A stretch of 64,000 nucleotides of DNA, taken from the NCBI GenBank assembly GCA_038252255.1, contig JBBSAM010000006.1:89652-153651 (forward strand), given 5' to 3'. Of this stretch, positions 41,225-49,691 are shown piece after piece; the stretch's first letter is position 1; the number at the start of each line of letters is the position of its first letter. Position numbers and translations under genes: made by a program. The DNA is from Chersky-806 sp038252255 (GTDB lineage: Bacteria > Actinomycetota > Acidimicrobiia > IMCC26256 > JAENVU01). The notes under the pieces are model-generated. The model worked only from the letters and a program-made list of their open reading frames with translations. It made no database searches and was not told the DNA's origin.

Positions 41225-42805
41225 GTGAGTAGCGAAGAGCTTCCGCAGACCATTCCGGGCGTGCTGGCCCGCGCCGCGGACCGGTTCGGTGACCGCGAGG
41301 CGCTCGTCGACGAGCGGGCGCGGCTGACGTACTCGGAGTTGGCCGGCGCGGCGGCTCGCGCGGCACGGGCGCTCATCGCCTCGGGCATCGAAGCCGGCGA
41401 TCGGGTCTCGATCTGGGCGCCGAACACCACCGAATGGGCGATCGCCGCGCTCGGCATCCACAGCGCCGGTGCGGTCCTCGTCCCGTTGAACACCCGCTTC
41501 AAGGCGGCCGAAGCGGCCTACATCCTGGGTCGGGCGGACGTGAAGCTGCTGTTCACCGTCACCGACTTCCTCGCCACCAACTACGTCGACCTCTTGCGCC
41601 GCGTCGATCTCCCGCCGACGCTGCGGGAGATCGTCGTCCTGCGTGGTGCGCCGGCCGACGACACGGTCACTTGGGAGGACTTCAATGCCCGGGCCGAGCA
41701 GTCGAGCATCGACGACGTTGCCGCTCGCGCGGCGGGGCTGCACGGCGACGATCTCTCCGACGTGCTCTTCACCTCGGGCACGACGGGGAAGCCGAAGGGG
41801 GCCATGCTCACGCACTCGGCCGGCATCCGGGCCTACGCAGCATGGGCGGACGTCGTCGGGCTCCGTGAAGGTGACCGCTATCTCATCGTCAACCCGTTCT
41901 TCCACGCGTTCGGCCTCAAGGCGGGCATCCTCGCCAGCCTCATCACGGGCGCGACGATCGTTCCGCACGCGGTCTTCGACGTCGACACGGTGATGCAGCG
42001 CGTCGCGGAAGAGCGGATCTCGATGCTCCCCGGCCCGCCCACCGTCTACCAGTCGATCCTCGACCACCCGCGGGTCGGCGAGTTCGACATGTCGTCGCTA
42101 CGGCTCGCGGTGACCGGCGCGGCGGCGGTGCCGGTCGAGATGATCAACCGCATGCGCGCGGAGCTCGGTTTCGAGACGATCGTCACCGGCTACGGGCTGA
42201 CCGAGTGCACCGGGATCGCGACGATGTGTCGCCACGACGACGACCCCGTCATCATCTCGACTACCTGCGGGCGGGCGATTCCCGGCATCGAGGTGCAGGT
42301 CGTCGACGACAAGGGCGAGCCGGTCGCGGCCGGCGACGCGGGTGAGGTCGTGGTGCGGGGCTACAACGTGATGCGAGGGTTCATCCACGACCCCGAGGCG
42401 ACTGCCGAGGCGATCGACGCCGCGGGCTGGCTGCACACCGGCGACATCGGCGTGATGGACGACCAGGGCAACCTGCGCATCACGGACCGGATGAAGGACA
42501 TGTTCATCGTAGGCGGCTTCAACGCCTACCCGGCCGAGATCGAAGGGATGATGCTCGAGCACCCGGGCATCTCGCAGGTGGCGATCGTCGGGGTGCCGGA
42601 TGAGCGCATGGGCGAGGTCGGCTTGGCGTACGTCGTTCCCAGGCCCGCTGCCGAGATCGTCGAAGCCGATCTGATCGCGTGGTGCCGCGACCGCATGGCG
42701 AACTACAAGTGCCCGCGGCGCGTGGTGGTGGTCGACGAGCTGCCGCTGAACGCGAGCGGCAAGGTGCTCAAGTACGAGCTACGCGCACGGGCCGCCGGGG
42801 ACTGA
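41225..42805 (+). CDS. FadD3-like AMP-forming acyl-CoA synthetase
   Basis: A 526-residue ANL ligase with all core motifs intact: LFTSGTTGKPKGAMLTH, VTGYGLTECTGIATM, GWLHTGDIGVMDDQGNLRITDRMKDMFIVGGFNAYPAEIE and LPLNASGKVLKYELR. The order and motif sequences are close to FadD3 of mycobacteria, which activates the C/D-ring propionate from steroid degradation, but FadD3 relatives activate other acids too. The GTG start at 41225 is used (GGGGTGGA before it). Its 3' end overlaps by 38 bases the convergent gene of unknown function at 42768. Confidence 0.82.
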   Translation: MSSEELPQTIPGVLARAADRFGDREALVDERARLTYSELAGAAARAARALIASGIEAGDRVSIWAPNTTEWAIAALGIHSAGAVLVPLNTRFKAAEAAYILGRADVKLLFTVTDFLATNYVDLLRRVDLPPTLREIVVLRGAPADDTVTWEDFNARAEQSSIDDVAARAAGLHGDDLSDVLFTSGTTGKPKGAMLTHSAGIRAYAAWADVVGLREGDRYLIVNPFFHAFGLKAGILASLITGATIVPHAVFDVDTVMQRVAEERISMLPGPPTVYQSILDHPRVGEFDMSSLRLAVTGAAAVPVEMINRMRAELGFETIVTGYGLTECTGIATMCRHDDDPVIISTTCGRAIPGIEVQVVDDKGEPVAAGDAGEVVVRGYNVMRGFIHDPEATAEAIDAAGWLHTGDIGVMDDQGNLRITDRMKDMFIVGGFNAYPAEIEGMMLEHPGISQVAIVGVPDERMGEVGLAYVVPRPAAEIVEADLIAWCRDRMANYKCPRRVVVVDELPLNASGKVLKYELRARAAGD

Positions 42806-44066
42806 ACTCGACCGTCGCCCCGGTGCTGATCTTCGCCAGCCCGATCTCGGCCGCTTCGCGGGCCGGCGTCGCGTTCGGGTCGATCACCGCCTCGTAGGCG
42901 AACCGCTCCCCGGCGCGCGGTTCGGCCGCCGCGACGCTCGCCCGCGGGTTCACCGCCTGCACGATCGCGTCCAGCGCCCGATCGCTCGCGCCGCCGAGCT
43001 GGGCGAACCAGTGGTAGTCGTCGGCTTCCGCGAACACCGGTGAGTCGAGGACCGCGAAGCGGACCCGATCGTCGGCGACGACCTCGACCGCGAGGTCGAC
43101 GTAGGTGCGGGGATAGAAGACGGGATGGATCTGGAGCAGCTTGGCGATCGCGTCGGCTCCGTCACCGTCGATCTTCATGGCCCGGCGGAGGCGCTGCGCG
43201 GTGATCCCGGCCAGGCCGGTGAACACCATCGGGTTGATCCGTGCGGCCTCGGCCTCGCCGTAGCGCTGCGCCACGGTCAGCAGGAACGAACGGAAGAGCA
43301 GGTGGCTCTGGACCGCGAACTCCTGCAGCGCGACCACGAGCGCGCGATGGGAGAGGTCCTCGAGGGCGAAGTCGGGGTCGAAGACCCGGTCGTAGTCGTC
43401 CCAGCCGCCGTCTTCGGGGTCGGCCTCGGGTGTCTGCACCGGGATCTCGGCGACGAGCGACGCGGCCACCAGGGCGAGGTTCGGGTGGGCCTCGACCGGC
43501 GGGAACGCCGGATCGATCTCCACCGTCCAGTGGCAGTGCGGCGTCTGGTCGGCGGGTACCCGCGGCGGTCGGTGAATCGGACGGACCTGCGCCCGGGCGT
43601 TCGTCGCCACCGCCGTCGCGTCGAAGGTCGGGTCTTCGATCGTGTGACACATCCCCCGGACGTACTCCTCGCCCATGGGCTCGACGTCCATGAGCGCGCC
43701 GCAGTGTGCGAGCCAGAACTCGCCGTGGTTCTCGTCGTGCACCTGGCAGCGGAAGTCCATGAAGTGATGCGGCGCGCCGATGTCGAGCTGCAGGTTCTTC
43801 ATGATGGTGGGGACGTTGGCGTCCGCGAAGTTGAAGGCGCGCTGCGTACGGCGGGAGTAGACAGGGCTCGCCCCCATCCACTCGACGATGGCGACCTCCT
43901 CCATCGCTTCCCGGGGCCGGCCCTCGTGGACGAGCGGCATCCCGACCCGGTCCTGCAGGTGACCGTGGAGCAGCCACTCCCGTCCGAGGACCGCGAGTGC
44001 CCGCCGGGACAGGCGTGAGAGGTCGAAGCCGGGGTCGAACGGGCCGGAGCAGTCATCCATGGTCAT
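42768..44066 (-). CDS. Conserved protein of unknown function with an internal duplication
   Basis: A 432-residue protein that I do not recognise. Two similar segments are visible: FDPGFDLSRLSRRALAVLGREW with LLHGHLQDR (residues 10-40) and FDPDFALEDLSHRALVVALQEF with VQSHLLFR (about 230-265). A histidine-rich stretch (GAPHHFMDFRCQVHDENHGEFWLAHCGALMDVEP, about 95-130) follows the first copy, and an acidic linker (PEADPEDGGWDDYD) precedes the second. There are no transmembrane segments or signal peptide. The divergent neighbour is an alcohol dehydrogenase, and the 3' end overlaps an acyl-CoA synthetase, so a catabolic role is likely. ATG 44066 or 44060. Confidence 0.7.
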   Translation of the reverse strand: MTMDDCSGPFDPGFDLSRLSRRALAVLGREWLLHGHLQDRVGMPLVHEGRPREAMEEVAIVEWMGASPVYSRRTQRAFNFADANVPTIMKNLQLDIGAPHHFMDFRCQVHDENHGEFWLAHCGALMDVEPMGEEYVRGMCHTIEDPTFDATAVATNARAQVRPIHRPPRVPADQTPHCHWTVEIDPAFPPVEAHPNLALVAASLVAEIPVQTPEADPEDGGWDDYDRVFDPDFALEDLSHRALVVALQEFAVQSHLLFRSFLLTVAQRYGEAEAARINPMVFTGLAGITAQRLRRAMKIDGDGADAIAKLLQIHPVFYPRTYVDLAVEVVADDRVRFAVLDSPVFAEADDYHWFAQLGGASDRALDAIVQAVNPRASVAAAEPRAGERFAYEAVIDPNATPAREAAEIGLAKISTGATVEFSPRRPVRVART

Positions 44067-44112
44067 GACGGTACCGGCCCGAGGCAGGCGGGTCGGTGCC
44101 TACGCTGGCGGC

Positions 44113-45150
44113 GTGTCGGGGAACGAGATGCCGGCGGCGATCTACGTCGCGCGCGACGAGATGGCGGTGCGCCGGGTCCCCGTGCCGGCAGTCGGCCCGA
44201 GCCACGTGCTCGTCGAGATCTCGCACTGCGGGATCTGCGGCACAGATCTGCACCTCGTGCTCGAGGGCTATGCCCGGCCCGGCTCGATCCTCGGTCACGA
44301 GTGGGCGGGGACGGTTGCGGCGCTGGGGCCGGGCGTCACCGGCTGGAGCGTGGGTGACCGAGTAGTCGCGGATCCGGAGCCGGGTTGCGGGATGTGCCGC
44401 GCGTGTCGGGCGGGGCGCCCATCGGTGTGCCTCCGCCGCGCACCGGTGGATCACCTCGAGTTCCGCGGCGCCTTCTGCCGCTACGTCGCGGTCGACGTGC
44501 ACCGCCTGCTGCGGGTCCCCGACGCGCTGTCGACGCGCGCCGCCGCCCTCACCGAGCCGACCGCGATTGCGATCCACACGGTCAACCTGTCCGGCGTGGG
44601 GCCTGCCGACCGCGTGCTGGTGACGGGCGCGGGTCCGGTCGGCCTGCTGACCGTCGCGGTCCTGCGATCGCGCGGGGTGGCGGACATCACCGTCTCCGAG
44701 CCGGCACCGGCCCGCAGGGACCGAGCAGTCGCGGTGGGCGCGGCGAAGGCCGTCGCACCCGAAGAGCTCGGCCGGGCGCCGATGGGAAGACCGGTGGAGG
44801 CCCCGTACGCCATGGCGTTCGAGTGCTCGGGCCACGCGAGCGCGGCGGAGGCCGCGCTCGACCAGCTCGACTACGCCGGGACCCTCGTATTCGTCGGGAC
44901 CGGACGGGAGATGCCGCGCATCAACCACAATCGCATGATCGTCCTCGAGCTCACCGCGATCGGTGCGTACAACTACGACGCGGAAGGCTTCGTGCCGGCG
45001 CTCGCGCTGCTCGCGTCCGGTGAGCTGCCGCTCGACTTGCTGATCGAGCCGGACGACGTGTTGCTCGACGGCGTGCTGGGCGCGATGCACGACCTCGCGC
45101 GCGGCGAGCGGCCCGGCAAGGTGATGGTGCGACCGGAGGTGTCACGATGA
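44113..45150 (+). CDS. Zinc-dependent medium-chain alcohol dehydrogenase
   Basis: A 345-residue MDR enzyme. The catalytic zinc site is Cys39 in HCGICGTD and the GHEWAG histidine and glutamate; the structural zinc site is GCGMCRACRAGRPSVC, four cysteines; the nucleotide-binding loop is VLVTGAGPVGLLTVAVLRSRG. It would oxidise an alcohol of the degraded compound with NAD(P). GTG 44113 is preferred over the earlier ATG 44059, which would overlap the divergent gene's start, and over ATG 44128 inside the domain start. Its TGA overlaps the ATG of the VOC gene. A strong hairpin terminator follows the two-gene operon. Confidence 0.85.
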   Translation: MSGNEMPAAIYVARDEMAVRRVPVPAVGPSHVLVEISHCGICGTDLHLVLEGYARPGSILGHEWAGTVAALGPGVTGWSVGDRVVADPEPGCGMCRACRAGRPSVCLRRAPVDHLEFRGAFCRYVAVDVHRLLRVPDALSTRAAALTEPTAIAIHTVNLSGVGPADRVLVTGAGPVGLLTVAVLRSRGVADITVSEPAPARRDRAVAVGAAKAVAPEELGRAPMGRPVEAPYAMAFECSGHASAAEAALDQLDYAGTLVFVGTGREMPRINHNRMIVLELTAIGAYNYDAEGFVPALALLASGELPLDLLIEPDDVLLDGVLGAMHDLARGERPGKVMVRPEVSR

Positions 45151-45599
45151 CCGAGCCCACGTTTCGCCCGCGGCTGAATCATGTCGCGATCTCGATGGCT
45201 CCCTCGGTGCTCGACGATGCCGGTCGCGCGGAGATCCTCGCGTTCTATGGCGAGGTGTTCGGCTGGACCGAGGGCGACAACACCGGCGAGCAGGGCAACC
45301 CGCTGATCCTGTACACGGGCGAGTACGGCCAGTTCGTCTACCTGCTTCCGGGTGAGCCGGCGCTCACGGCGCCGGCCCTCGACCACTTCGGTGTGCAGGT
45401 CTCCACGATCCCCGAGCTCGAGACGATCGTGGAACGGGCACAGGCGATCGCGACGCGCGACCCGCGCGTACGAGTCATCGACATCGAGGCGCGCACGACG
45501 CACGGACCGAAGTACACGTACACGCTCACCAGCGCATACGTGGGCTTCCTCCTGCCGCTGATGGTCGAGATCCAGCACCTGGTCCGCGAGCCCGGCTGA
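45147..45599 (+). CDS. VOC family protein
   Basis: A 150-residue protein with a VOC-like beginning (RLNHVAISMAPSV, then GRAEILAFYGEVFGW) and DHFGVQVSTIPELETIVERAQAI in the second module. The C-terminal metal-binding strand is divergent (YTYTLTSAYVGFLLPLMVEIQHLV), so it may have lost catalysis. It is translationally coupled to the alcohol dehydrogenase (ATGA). It probably acts on, or binds, an intermediate of the same pathway. Confidence 0.7.
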   Translation: MTEPTFRPRLNHVAISMAPSVLDDAGRAEILAFYGEVFGWTEGDNTGEQGNPLILYTGEYGQFVYLLPGEPALTAPALDHFGVQVSTIPELETIVERAQAIATRDPRVRVIDIEARTTHGPKYTYTLTSAYVGFLLPLMVEIQHLVREPG

Positions 45600-45622
45600 C
45601 CCGCGGCGGCGGTCTCGAGGTC

Positions 45623-45679
45623 GGGCAGGGACAGGGCCCCCGCCTTGGGGGTCGGCTCCTGGCCCTGTCCCTCCTGCCC
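45623..45679 (+). terminator. Strong hairpin terminator after the dehydrogenase-VOC operon
   Basis: GGGCAG-GGACAGGGCC (45623-45638) pairs with GGCCCTGTCC (45661-45670) and, after a three-base bulge, with CTGCCC (45674-45679). This gives 16 base pairs with a 22-base loop, 23 bases after the VOC stop codon. There is no T-tract, but the stem strength suits a GC-rich actinobacterial terminator, and it separates the operon from the TetR gene. Confidence 0.65.
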
Positions 45680-45806
45680 GTGTGCGCCGATCAGGCGCGA
45701 AACCGGCAACACCGGAGGCCGGGTTCTCACCCTCCGAGAGGCTTGGCGAGGTGGCGTGCCTCGATGCCCTCGACGGCACAGGCAACCTAGGCCGGACCGG
45801 CCGATT

Positions 45807-45823
45807 AATGCAAGATCTGCATT
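45807..45823. promoter_or_regulatory. Candidate TetR operator
   Basis: AATGCA-AGATC-TGCATT is an inverted repeat with six-base arms, centred 30 bases before the chosen TetR start at 45844. An earlier in-frame ATG (45808) lies inside it, which is one reason to reject that start. Binding here would give autoregulation. Confidence 0.5.
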
Positions 45824-45843
45824 TGGTGGTACCGGCCGACGGA

Positions 45844-46515
45844 ATGCCAAGGTGGGGGGTGGCCGAGGGAGGAGCACGCGAGCGCTTGTACGAGGCGGCG
45901 CTGCAGCTCATGGGGCGCCGGGGCATCGCCGCCACATCGACCCGGGAGATCCTCGCGGCCGCCGGGATCAAGAACCCGTCGGCGATCTCGTACCACTTCG
46001 GCTCGAAGGCCGGGCTCGTCGACGAGCTCGCGGCCGAGCTGGCGGGCGGCCAGTACCCGATCCTCGGCCGGCAGACCGAGCTCGCCGGTGCGGCTATCCG
46101 GCCGACCCCGACCGAGTGGGTCCAACCGGTGCTCGACACCTCGATCACGCTCGTGTCTTCGGAACGGGGGTGCCTGCTCGCGCGCCTCTGGTGGGAGTTC
46201 GACGGCTACCTGCGGCCGCAGTCACTCGAGCACTTCGTCACCGGCGACAGCGAGGTGGCGATCAGGTGGCGAGCCGCGGTCGCGACCGTGTTCCCGTATC
46301 TCCCGCCTCAGGTCGGTCTCGCGCGCAACGTCACCGCGCTGCGGACGGTCGGCTGGCAGCTCGCCCGCATGGCCGCGATCAATCTCTCCTCGGACCCGTT
46401 CATCGTCCGCAAGCACACGCGCTTCCGGCTCTGGATGGAAGAGATCGCGGTGACGCTGCTCAGCGCGCCGACGAAGCTCACCGACGACGACATGCGCGGC
46501 CCTGAACAGCGCTGA
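45844..46515 (+). CDS. TetR-family transcriptional regulator
   Basis: A 223-residue regulator. The N-terminal helix-turn-helix is clear: ARERLYEAALQLMGRRGIAATSTREILAAAGIKNPSAISYHFGSKAGLVDELAAE, including the S-YHF-GSK signature. The ligand domain (residues 75-215) is divergent and carries LARLWWEFDGYL. It probably represses neighbouring catabolic genes and itself when no inducer acyl-CoA is present. ATG 45844 is chosen because earlier starts lie in or before the candidate operator. The gene is downstream of a terminator, so it is separately transcribed. Its stop codon is part of the first repeat unit at 46515. Confidence 0.85.
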   Translation: MPRWGVAEGGARERLYEAALQLMGRRGIAATSTREILAAAGIKNPSAISYHFGSKAGLVDELAAELAGGQYPILGRQTELAGAAIRPTPTEWVQPVLDTSITLVSSERGCLLARLWWEFDGYLRPQSLEHFVTGDSEVAIRWRAAVATVFPYLPPQVGLARNVTALRTVGWQLARMAAINLSSDPFIVRKHTRFRLWMEEIAVTLLSAPTKLTDDDMRGPEQR

Positions 46516-46640
46516 TCAAGATCTCCGGAGCGGAAACGGTAGGGCGCGCTCCGGCGGTCCTAATCAAGATCTCCGGAGCGCAAACGGTAGACAGCGATCG
46601 GTCGGCGCGCTCCGGCGGTCCGGTTCAAGATCCCCGGAGC
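46515..46640. repeat. Short direct repeats containing a hairpin, 2.5 copies
   Basis: Two units begin ATCAAGATCTCCGGAGCG, then (C/G)AAACGGTAG, and end GCGCGCTCCGGCGGTCC: 46515-46560 and 46563-46620. The second has an 18-base longer middle. A third, partial unit starts TCAAGATCCCCGGAGC at 46625 and is cut by the VOC gene end. Each unit contains the stem CCGGAGCG/CGCTCCGG, so each RNA copy can fold. They lie between convergent TetR and VOC genes. Similar sequence occurs at 37250-37322. Confidence 0.8.
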
Positions 46641-46645
46641 TCTGC

Positions 46646-47248
46646 TCACTTCTCTTTGACGACCCAGTCTTCGGTGTCGCTCGTGAACGCGTCGACGAGG
46701 CGGGTGTTGGGGACGTGCGCCACGCGGCCCGTGTTGCGGATCTCCTCCACCGCGGGCACCGGGTCGCGGTCGCCGAACAGCCGGCCGTCGTCGAGCGACA
46801 CCTCGGCCCACCCCGTGGGATCGACCACCCAGTACGACGCCTCGAGCGCGATGCCGTTGGGGTCGTTGAAGTAGATCGAGCGGATGAAGCCGTGGTCGAC
46901 CACGTCCGTCACCTCACACCCGGCCGCCTTGAGCCGGGAGCGCATGTCGATCAGCGCCTCTTCGTCGACCAGCGCAAACGAGAGGTGGTCGAATTGGGTG
47001 GCCTTGGGGTTCGGTATGCCGGCCGGCTTGGCGAAGTGCTCGAGCGGGACGTCCCGGTACTCGAAGAAGGCGAGCGTGTTGCCGATGCCGATCTCGAAGA
47101 AGTAGTGCCGGAACGAGTCGGTGCCGACGGTCGCGACGAGCCGGGCGCCGAGCACACCGACGTAGAAGCGCACCGTGGCGTCCATGTCGGCGCACACCAG
47201 CGCGAGATGGTTGATGCCACGCCACCGCGGGCTTGCCTGCTCATCCAT
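46646..47248 (-). CDS. VOC family protein with ring-cleavage dioxygenase-like layout
   Basis: A 200-residue protein. RGINHLALVCADMDATVRFYVGVLGARLV is the first module; FEIGIGNTLAFFEYRD, HLSFALVDEEALIDMRSRLKAAG and IRSIYFNDPNGIALEASYWV follow, giving metal-ligand positions His and Glu as in extradiol-type or methylmalonyl-CoA epimerase-type members. The C-terminal 50 residues are an extra tail. It may be a dioxygenase, epimerase or lactoylglutathione-type lyase; the substrate is unknown. ATG 47248 has a clear GAGAGGAG ribosome site. It converges on the TetR gene across the repeat. Confidence 0.78.
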   Translation of the reverse strand: MDEQASPRWRGINHLALVCADMDATVRFYVGVLGARLVATVGTDSFRHYFFEIGIGNTLAFFEYRDVPLEHFAKPAGIPNPKATQFDHLSFALVDEEALIDMRSRLKAAGCEVTDVVDHGFIRSIYFNDPNGIALEASYWVVDPTGWAEVSLDDGRLFGDRDPVPAVEEIRNTGRVAHVPNTRLVDAFTSDTEDWVVKEK

Positions 47249-47293
47249 CGATGCTCCTCTCGTCTCGGGCCGTTCCCTCTCAGGCTATGACAC

Positions 47294-48073
47294 TCACTCC
47301 GTCGATCCGGCCTCGACGGCCTGCCACAGCGGCGTGGCCATGGACTCGCGCATCTCCTCCGCGAGGTGGCCGAGCAACCCCGCCGTCCGCGCGAGCAGCG
47401 CGAAGCCGCGGATGATGCGCCAGTCGAAGCCGAGGTCGGCCAGCGCCGCCCCGGCGACCCCGGCGCCGTTGATCGGCAGCCGGCGACCACTCACCCGGGC
47501 GGAGGTGTCGGCGACGATCTGCAGCAACCCCAGGTGCGGGCCGAGGAGGTCGAGCTGCTCTGCGAGCGCGTACATCCGGGGCACGCGGGGATCGGTCTCC
47601 TTGTGCACCGGATGGCCGAGCCCGGGAGTGCGCCGGCCCTGCTCGCGCAGGCCCGAGACGGCATCAGCCGCGCCGGCGGCGAGCGCGGCGTCGTCGGGTG
47701 ACGGCCCGAGCCCGGCCAGGATCTCGTCGAGGAAGCGCGCCGCGTCCTCCGCCACGCCGAGAAACACGCTGCCGCCGCCGAGGAGGCCGGCCGCGACGGC
47801 ACCCTGGAGCGCTTCGGGTGCGCCGAGATAGGTCAGCCGCGCGGCGAGCACGGTAGGCGTGATGCCGTGGTCGGCGAGCGAGACGAGCACCGCGTTGAAC
47901 AGCACGGACTCCCGCTCGTTCGGCAACCGCCCCGCGACCATGCGGAACGCGAGGTCGGGGAACGAGATCTTGCCCATGATGTCGCTCGCGAGATCCATCC
48001 CGCAGACGTTGATCGTCGTGGGAGTGGTCGATCCCATGTCGGTATGCATCCAGCTGTTGGATTGCTCGTTCAT
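47294..48073 (-). CDS. Citryl-CoA lyase-like / citrate synthase-fold protein
   Basis: A 259-residue protein resembling the short citrate-synthase family called citryl-CoA lyase. Motifs: GKISFPDLAFRMVAGRLPNERESVLFNAVLVSLADHG, RRTPGLGHPVHKETDPRVPRM, and LPINGAGVAGAALADLGF, RTAGLLGHLAEEM. The family shares the citrate synthase fold but is half its size. The region of the third catalytic residue (Asp in citrate synthase) reads NGAGVAGAA, so cleavage chemistry may differ. It is downstream of an acyl-CoA synthetase (gap of 17 bases), so it may cleave a branched hydroxyacyl-CoA made in this pathway. ATG 48073. Confidence 0.72.
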   Translation of the reverse strand: MNEQSNSWMHTDMGSTTPTTINVCGMDLASDIMGKISFPDLAFRMVAGRLPNERESVLFNAVLVSLADHGITPTVLAARLTYLGAPEALQGAVAAGLLGGGSVFLGVAEDAARFLDEILAGLGPSPDDAALAAGAADAVSGLREQGRRTPGLGHPVHKETDPRVPRMYALAEQLDLLGPHLGLLQIVADTSARVSGRRLPINGAGVAGAALADLGFDWRIIRGFALLARTAGLLGHLAEEMRESMATPLWQAVEAGSTE

Positions 48074-48090
48074 CGAGAGCGTCCTCCGCG

Positions 48091-49617
48091 TCAGCGTGTC
48101 GATTCGTAATCGGTCTCGGCCGCGTTGCGCTCGCGCGGGAGCTGGTGCTTCGCCACCCGGCCGGTGGGGGTGCGGGGCAGCTCGTCGACCACCTCGACGA
48201 ACCGCGGCAGCTTGAAGCGTGTGAGGCGGGTAGCCAGCGCGGCGCGCAACGCGGGGAAGTCGAGCTCGGCATCGGGTCTCACGATGACGAACGCCTTCAC
48301 CTCGTCCTCGCCCAGATCCGCCGGAACCGCGATGACCGCCGCTTCGAGGATGTCGGGGTGCTCGACCAGCGCTTCCTCGACCTCGCTCGGCGCGAGGTTC
48401 TCGCCCCGCCGCCGGATCACCTCCTTCTTCCTCGAGACGAACGTGAACGTCTCGTCCGGGTTGCGGCGCACGAGGTCCCCGGTGTGCAGCCATCCGTCCA
48501 CGAGCACCTCGGCGGTCTCGTCGGGCATCCCGTAGTAGCCGAGCATGATCGCGGGGTTGCGGAGCTCGAGCTCGCCGATCTCCCCGAACGGGACCTCGGC
48601 GCCGTCGGCCATCACCCGGGCATCGTTGATGTGGCCCAGCGTCGGATGCTGGCGTGCGGTACCGAGGGTCTCGTACGGTCGCTCGCCGCGCGGCCAGAAC
48701 GTCCCGTAGGTGCTCTCGGAGAGGCCGTAGCCGCACACGACCTCGATCCCGAAGCGGGCTTCGATCTCGAGCTGGCGCTCGCGTGGCGGGGTCGGGCCCG
48801 TGTAGCAGACGCGCAGTGGGTTGTCGGCGTCGTCCTCCCGCTCGGGCTGGCGCATCAGCATCTCGAGCATGGCGCCGATCATGTTGAACTCGGTCGCGCC
48901 GTGGCGGCGCGCCGCGTCGAGAAATTGGCTCGGCGAGAACCGCTCGAGCAGCACGACGCTCGCGCCGACCGCCATCGACCCGAGCAGCGAGTACGCGGGC
49001 GCGTTGATGTGGAAGATCGGGAGCGCGGTGATGAGCCGGTCGGCCGCGGTGAGGCCGACCCACGAGGGAAACCCTTCCGCGGCGAGCGTGTAGCCCTGAT
49101 GGGTCTGGGTGACGAGCTTCGAGCGCCCCGTGGTGCCGGAGGTAGGGATGAGGACGACCGGGTCCCGCGGGTCGATCGTCGGTTGCGGCGGGTCGTCCGG
49201 TGATGCCGCGAGCGTCTCGTGGACGTCGATGACGGTCGGGGCCGAGCCGGCCCGGGTCACCGCTTCGTCGACGACGGGGTCGAGCGCGCGGTCGCATACG
49301 AGCAGCGTGGGCTGCACCTGGTCGAGGAAGCCGGTGAGCTCGTCCGCGGTGCTGGCGGGATTCACCGGAAGCATCACCGCGCCGAGCTGGGCGAGGCCGA
49401 GCCAGGTGAAGACCTGGGCGGGGAAGTTGCGCCCGACCACGAGCACGATGTCGCCCTGGGCGACGCCACGGTCCGCGAGGCCGGCGGCGGCCGCACCCAC
49501 GAGGTGCTTCGTCTCGGCGTAGGTGAACGTCCGGTCGCCGCTGATCAGCCACGGGCGGTCCGGTCCGGCGGCCGCGGCGTCGGCCAGCAGCTGCGGGATC
49601 GTGCGCATGCTGGTCAT
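48091..49617 (-). CDS. AMP-forming acyl-CoA synthetase (CaiC-like)
   Basis: A 508-residue ANL ligase. The P-loop reads PTSGTTGRSKLV (PKG replaced by SKL), CGYGLSESTYGTFWP, GWLHTGDLVRRNPDETFTFVSRKKEVIRRRGENLAPSEVE and the catalytic lysine in LPRTPTGRVAKHQLP. The R-R-R-G-E-N motif groups it with crotonobetaine/carnitine-CoA ligases. It would activate a carboxylic acid for the citryl-CoA-lyase-like protein encoded just downstream. ATG 49617 (or MRTIP at 49608). The gap to the next gene (49618-49691) shows no terminator. Confidence 0.82.
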   Translation of the reverse strand: MTSMRTIPQLLADAAAAGPDRPWLISGDRTFTYAETKHLVGAAAAGLADRGVAQGDIVLVVGRNFPAQVFTWLGLAQLGAVMLPVNPASTADELTGFLDQVQPTLLVCDRALDPVVDEAVTRAGSAPTVIDVHETLAASPDDPPQPTIDPRDPVVLIPTSGTTGRSKLVTQTHQGYTLAAEGFPSWVGLTAADRLITALPIFHINAPAYSLLGSMAVGASVVLLERFSPSQFLDAARRHGATEFNMIGAMLEMLMRQPEREDDADNPLRVCYTGPTPPRERQLEIEARFGIEVVCGYGLSESTYGTFWPRGERPYETLGTARQHPTLGHINDARVMADGAEVPFGEIGELELRNPAIMLGYYGMPDETAEVLVDGWLHTGDLVRRNPDETFTFVSRKKEVIRRRGENLAPSEVEEALVEHPDILEAAVIAVPADLGEDEVKAFVIVRPDAELDFPALRAALATRLTRFKLPRFVEVVDELPRTPTGRVAKHQLPRERNAAETDYESTR

Positions 49618-49691
49618 GCCCTCACCGGATGTCGAGCGGGTTCAGCTCATCCCTGGGGGCGAGGTCCATCGCCCAGATCTAGCACGCCCGG

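Noticed and set aside
41195..42067. Minus-strand open frame opposite the FadD3-like ligase
   Set aside because: It is antisense to a gene with all ligase motifs and has shadow composition.
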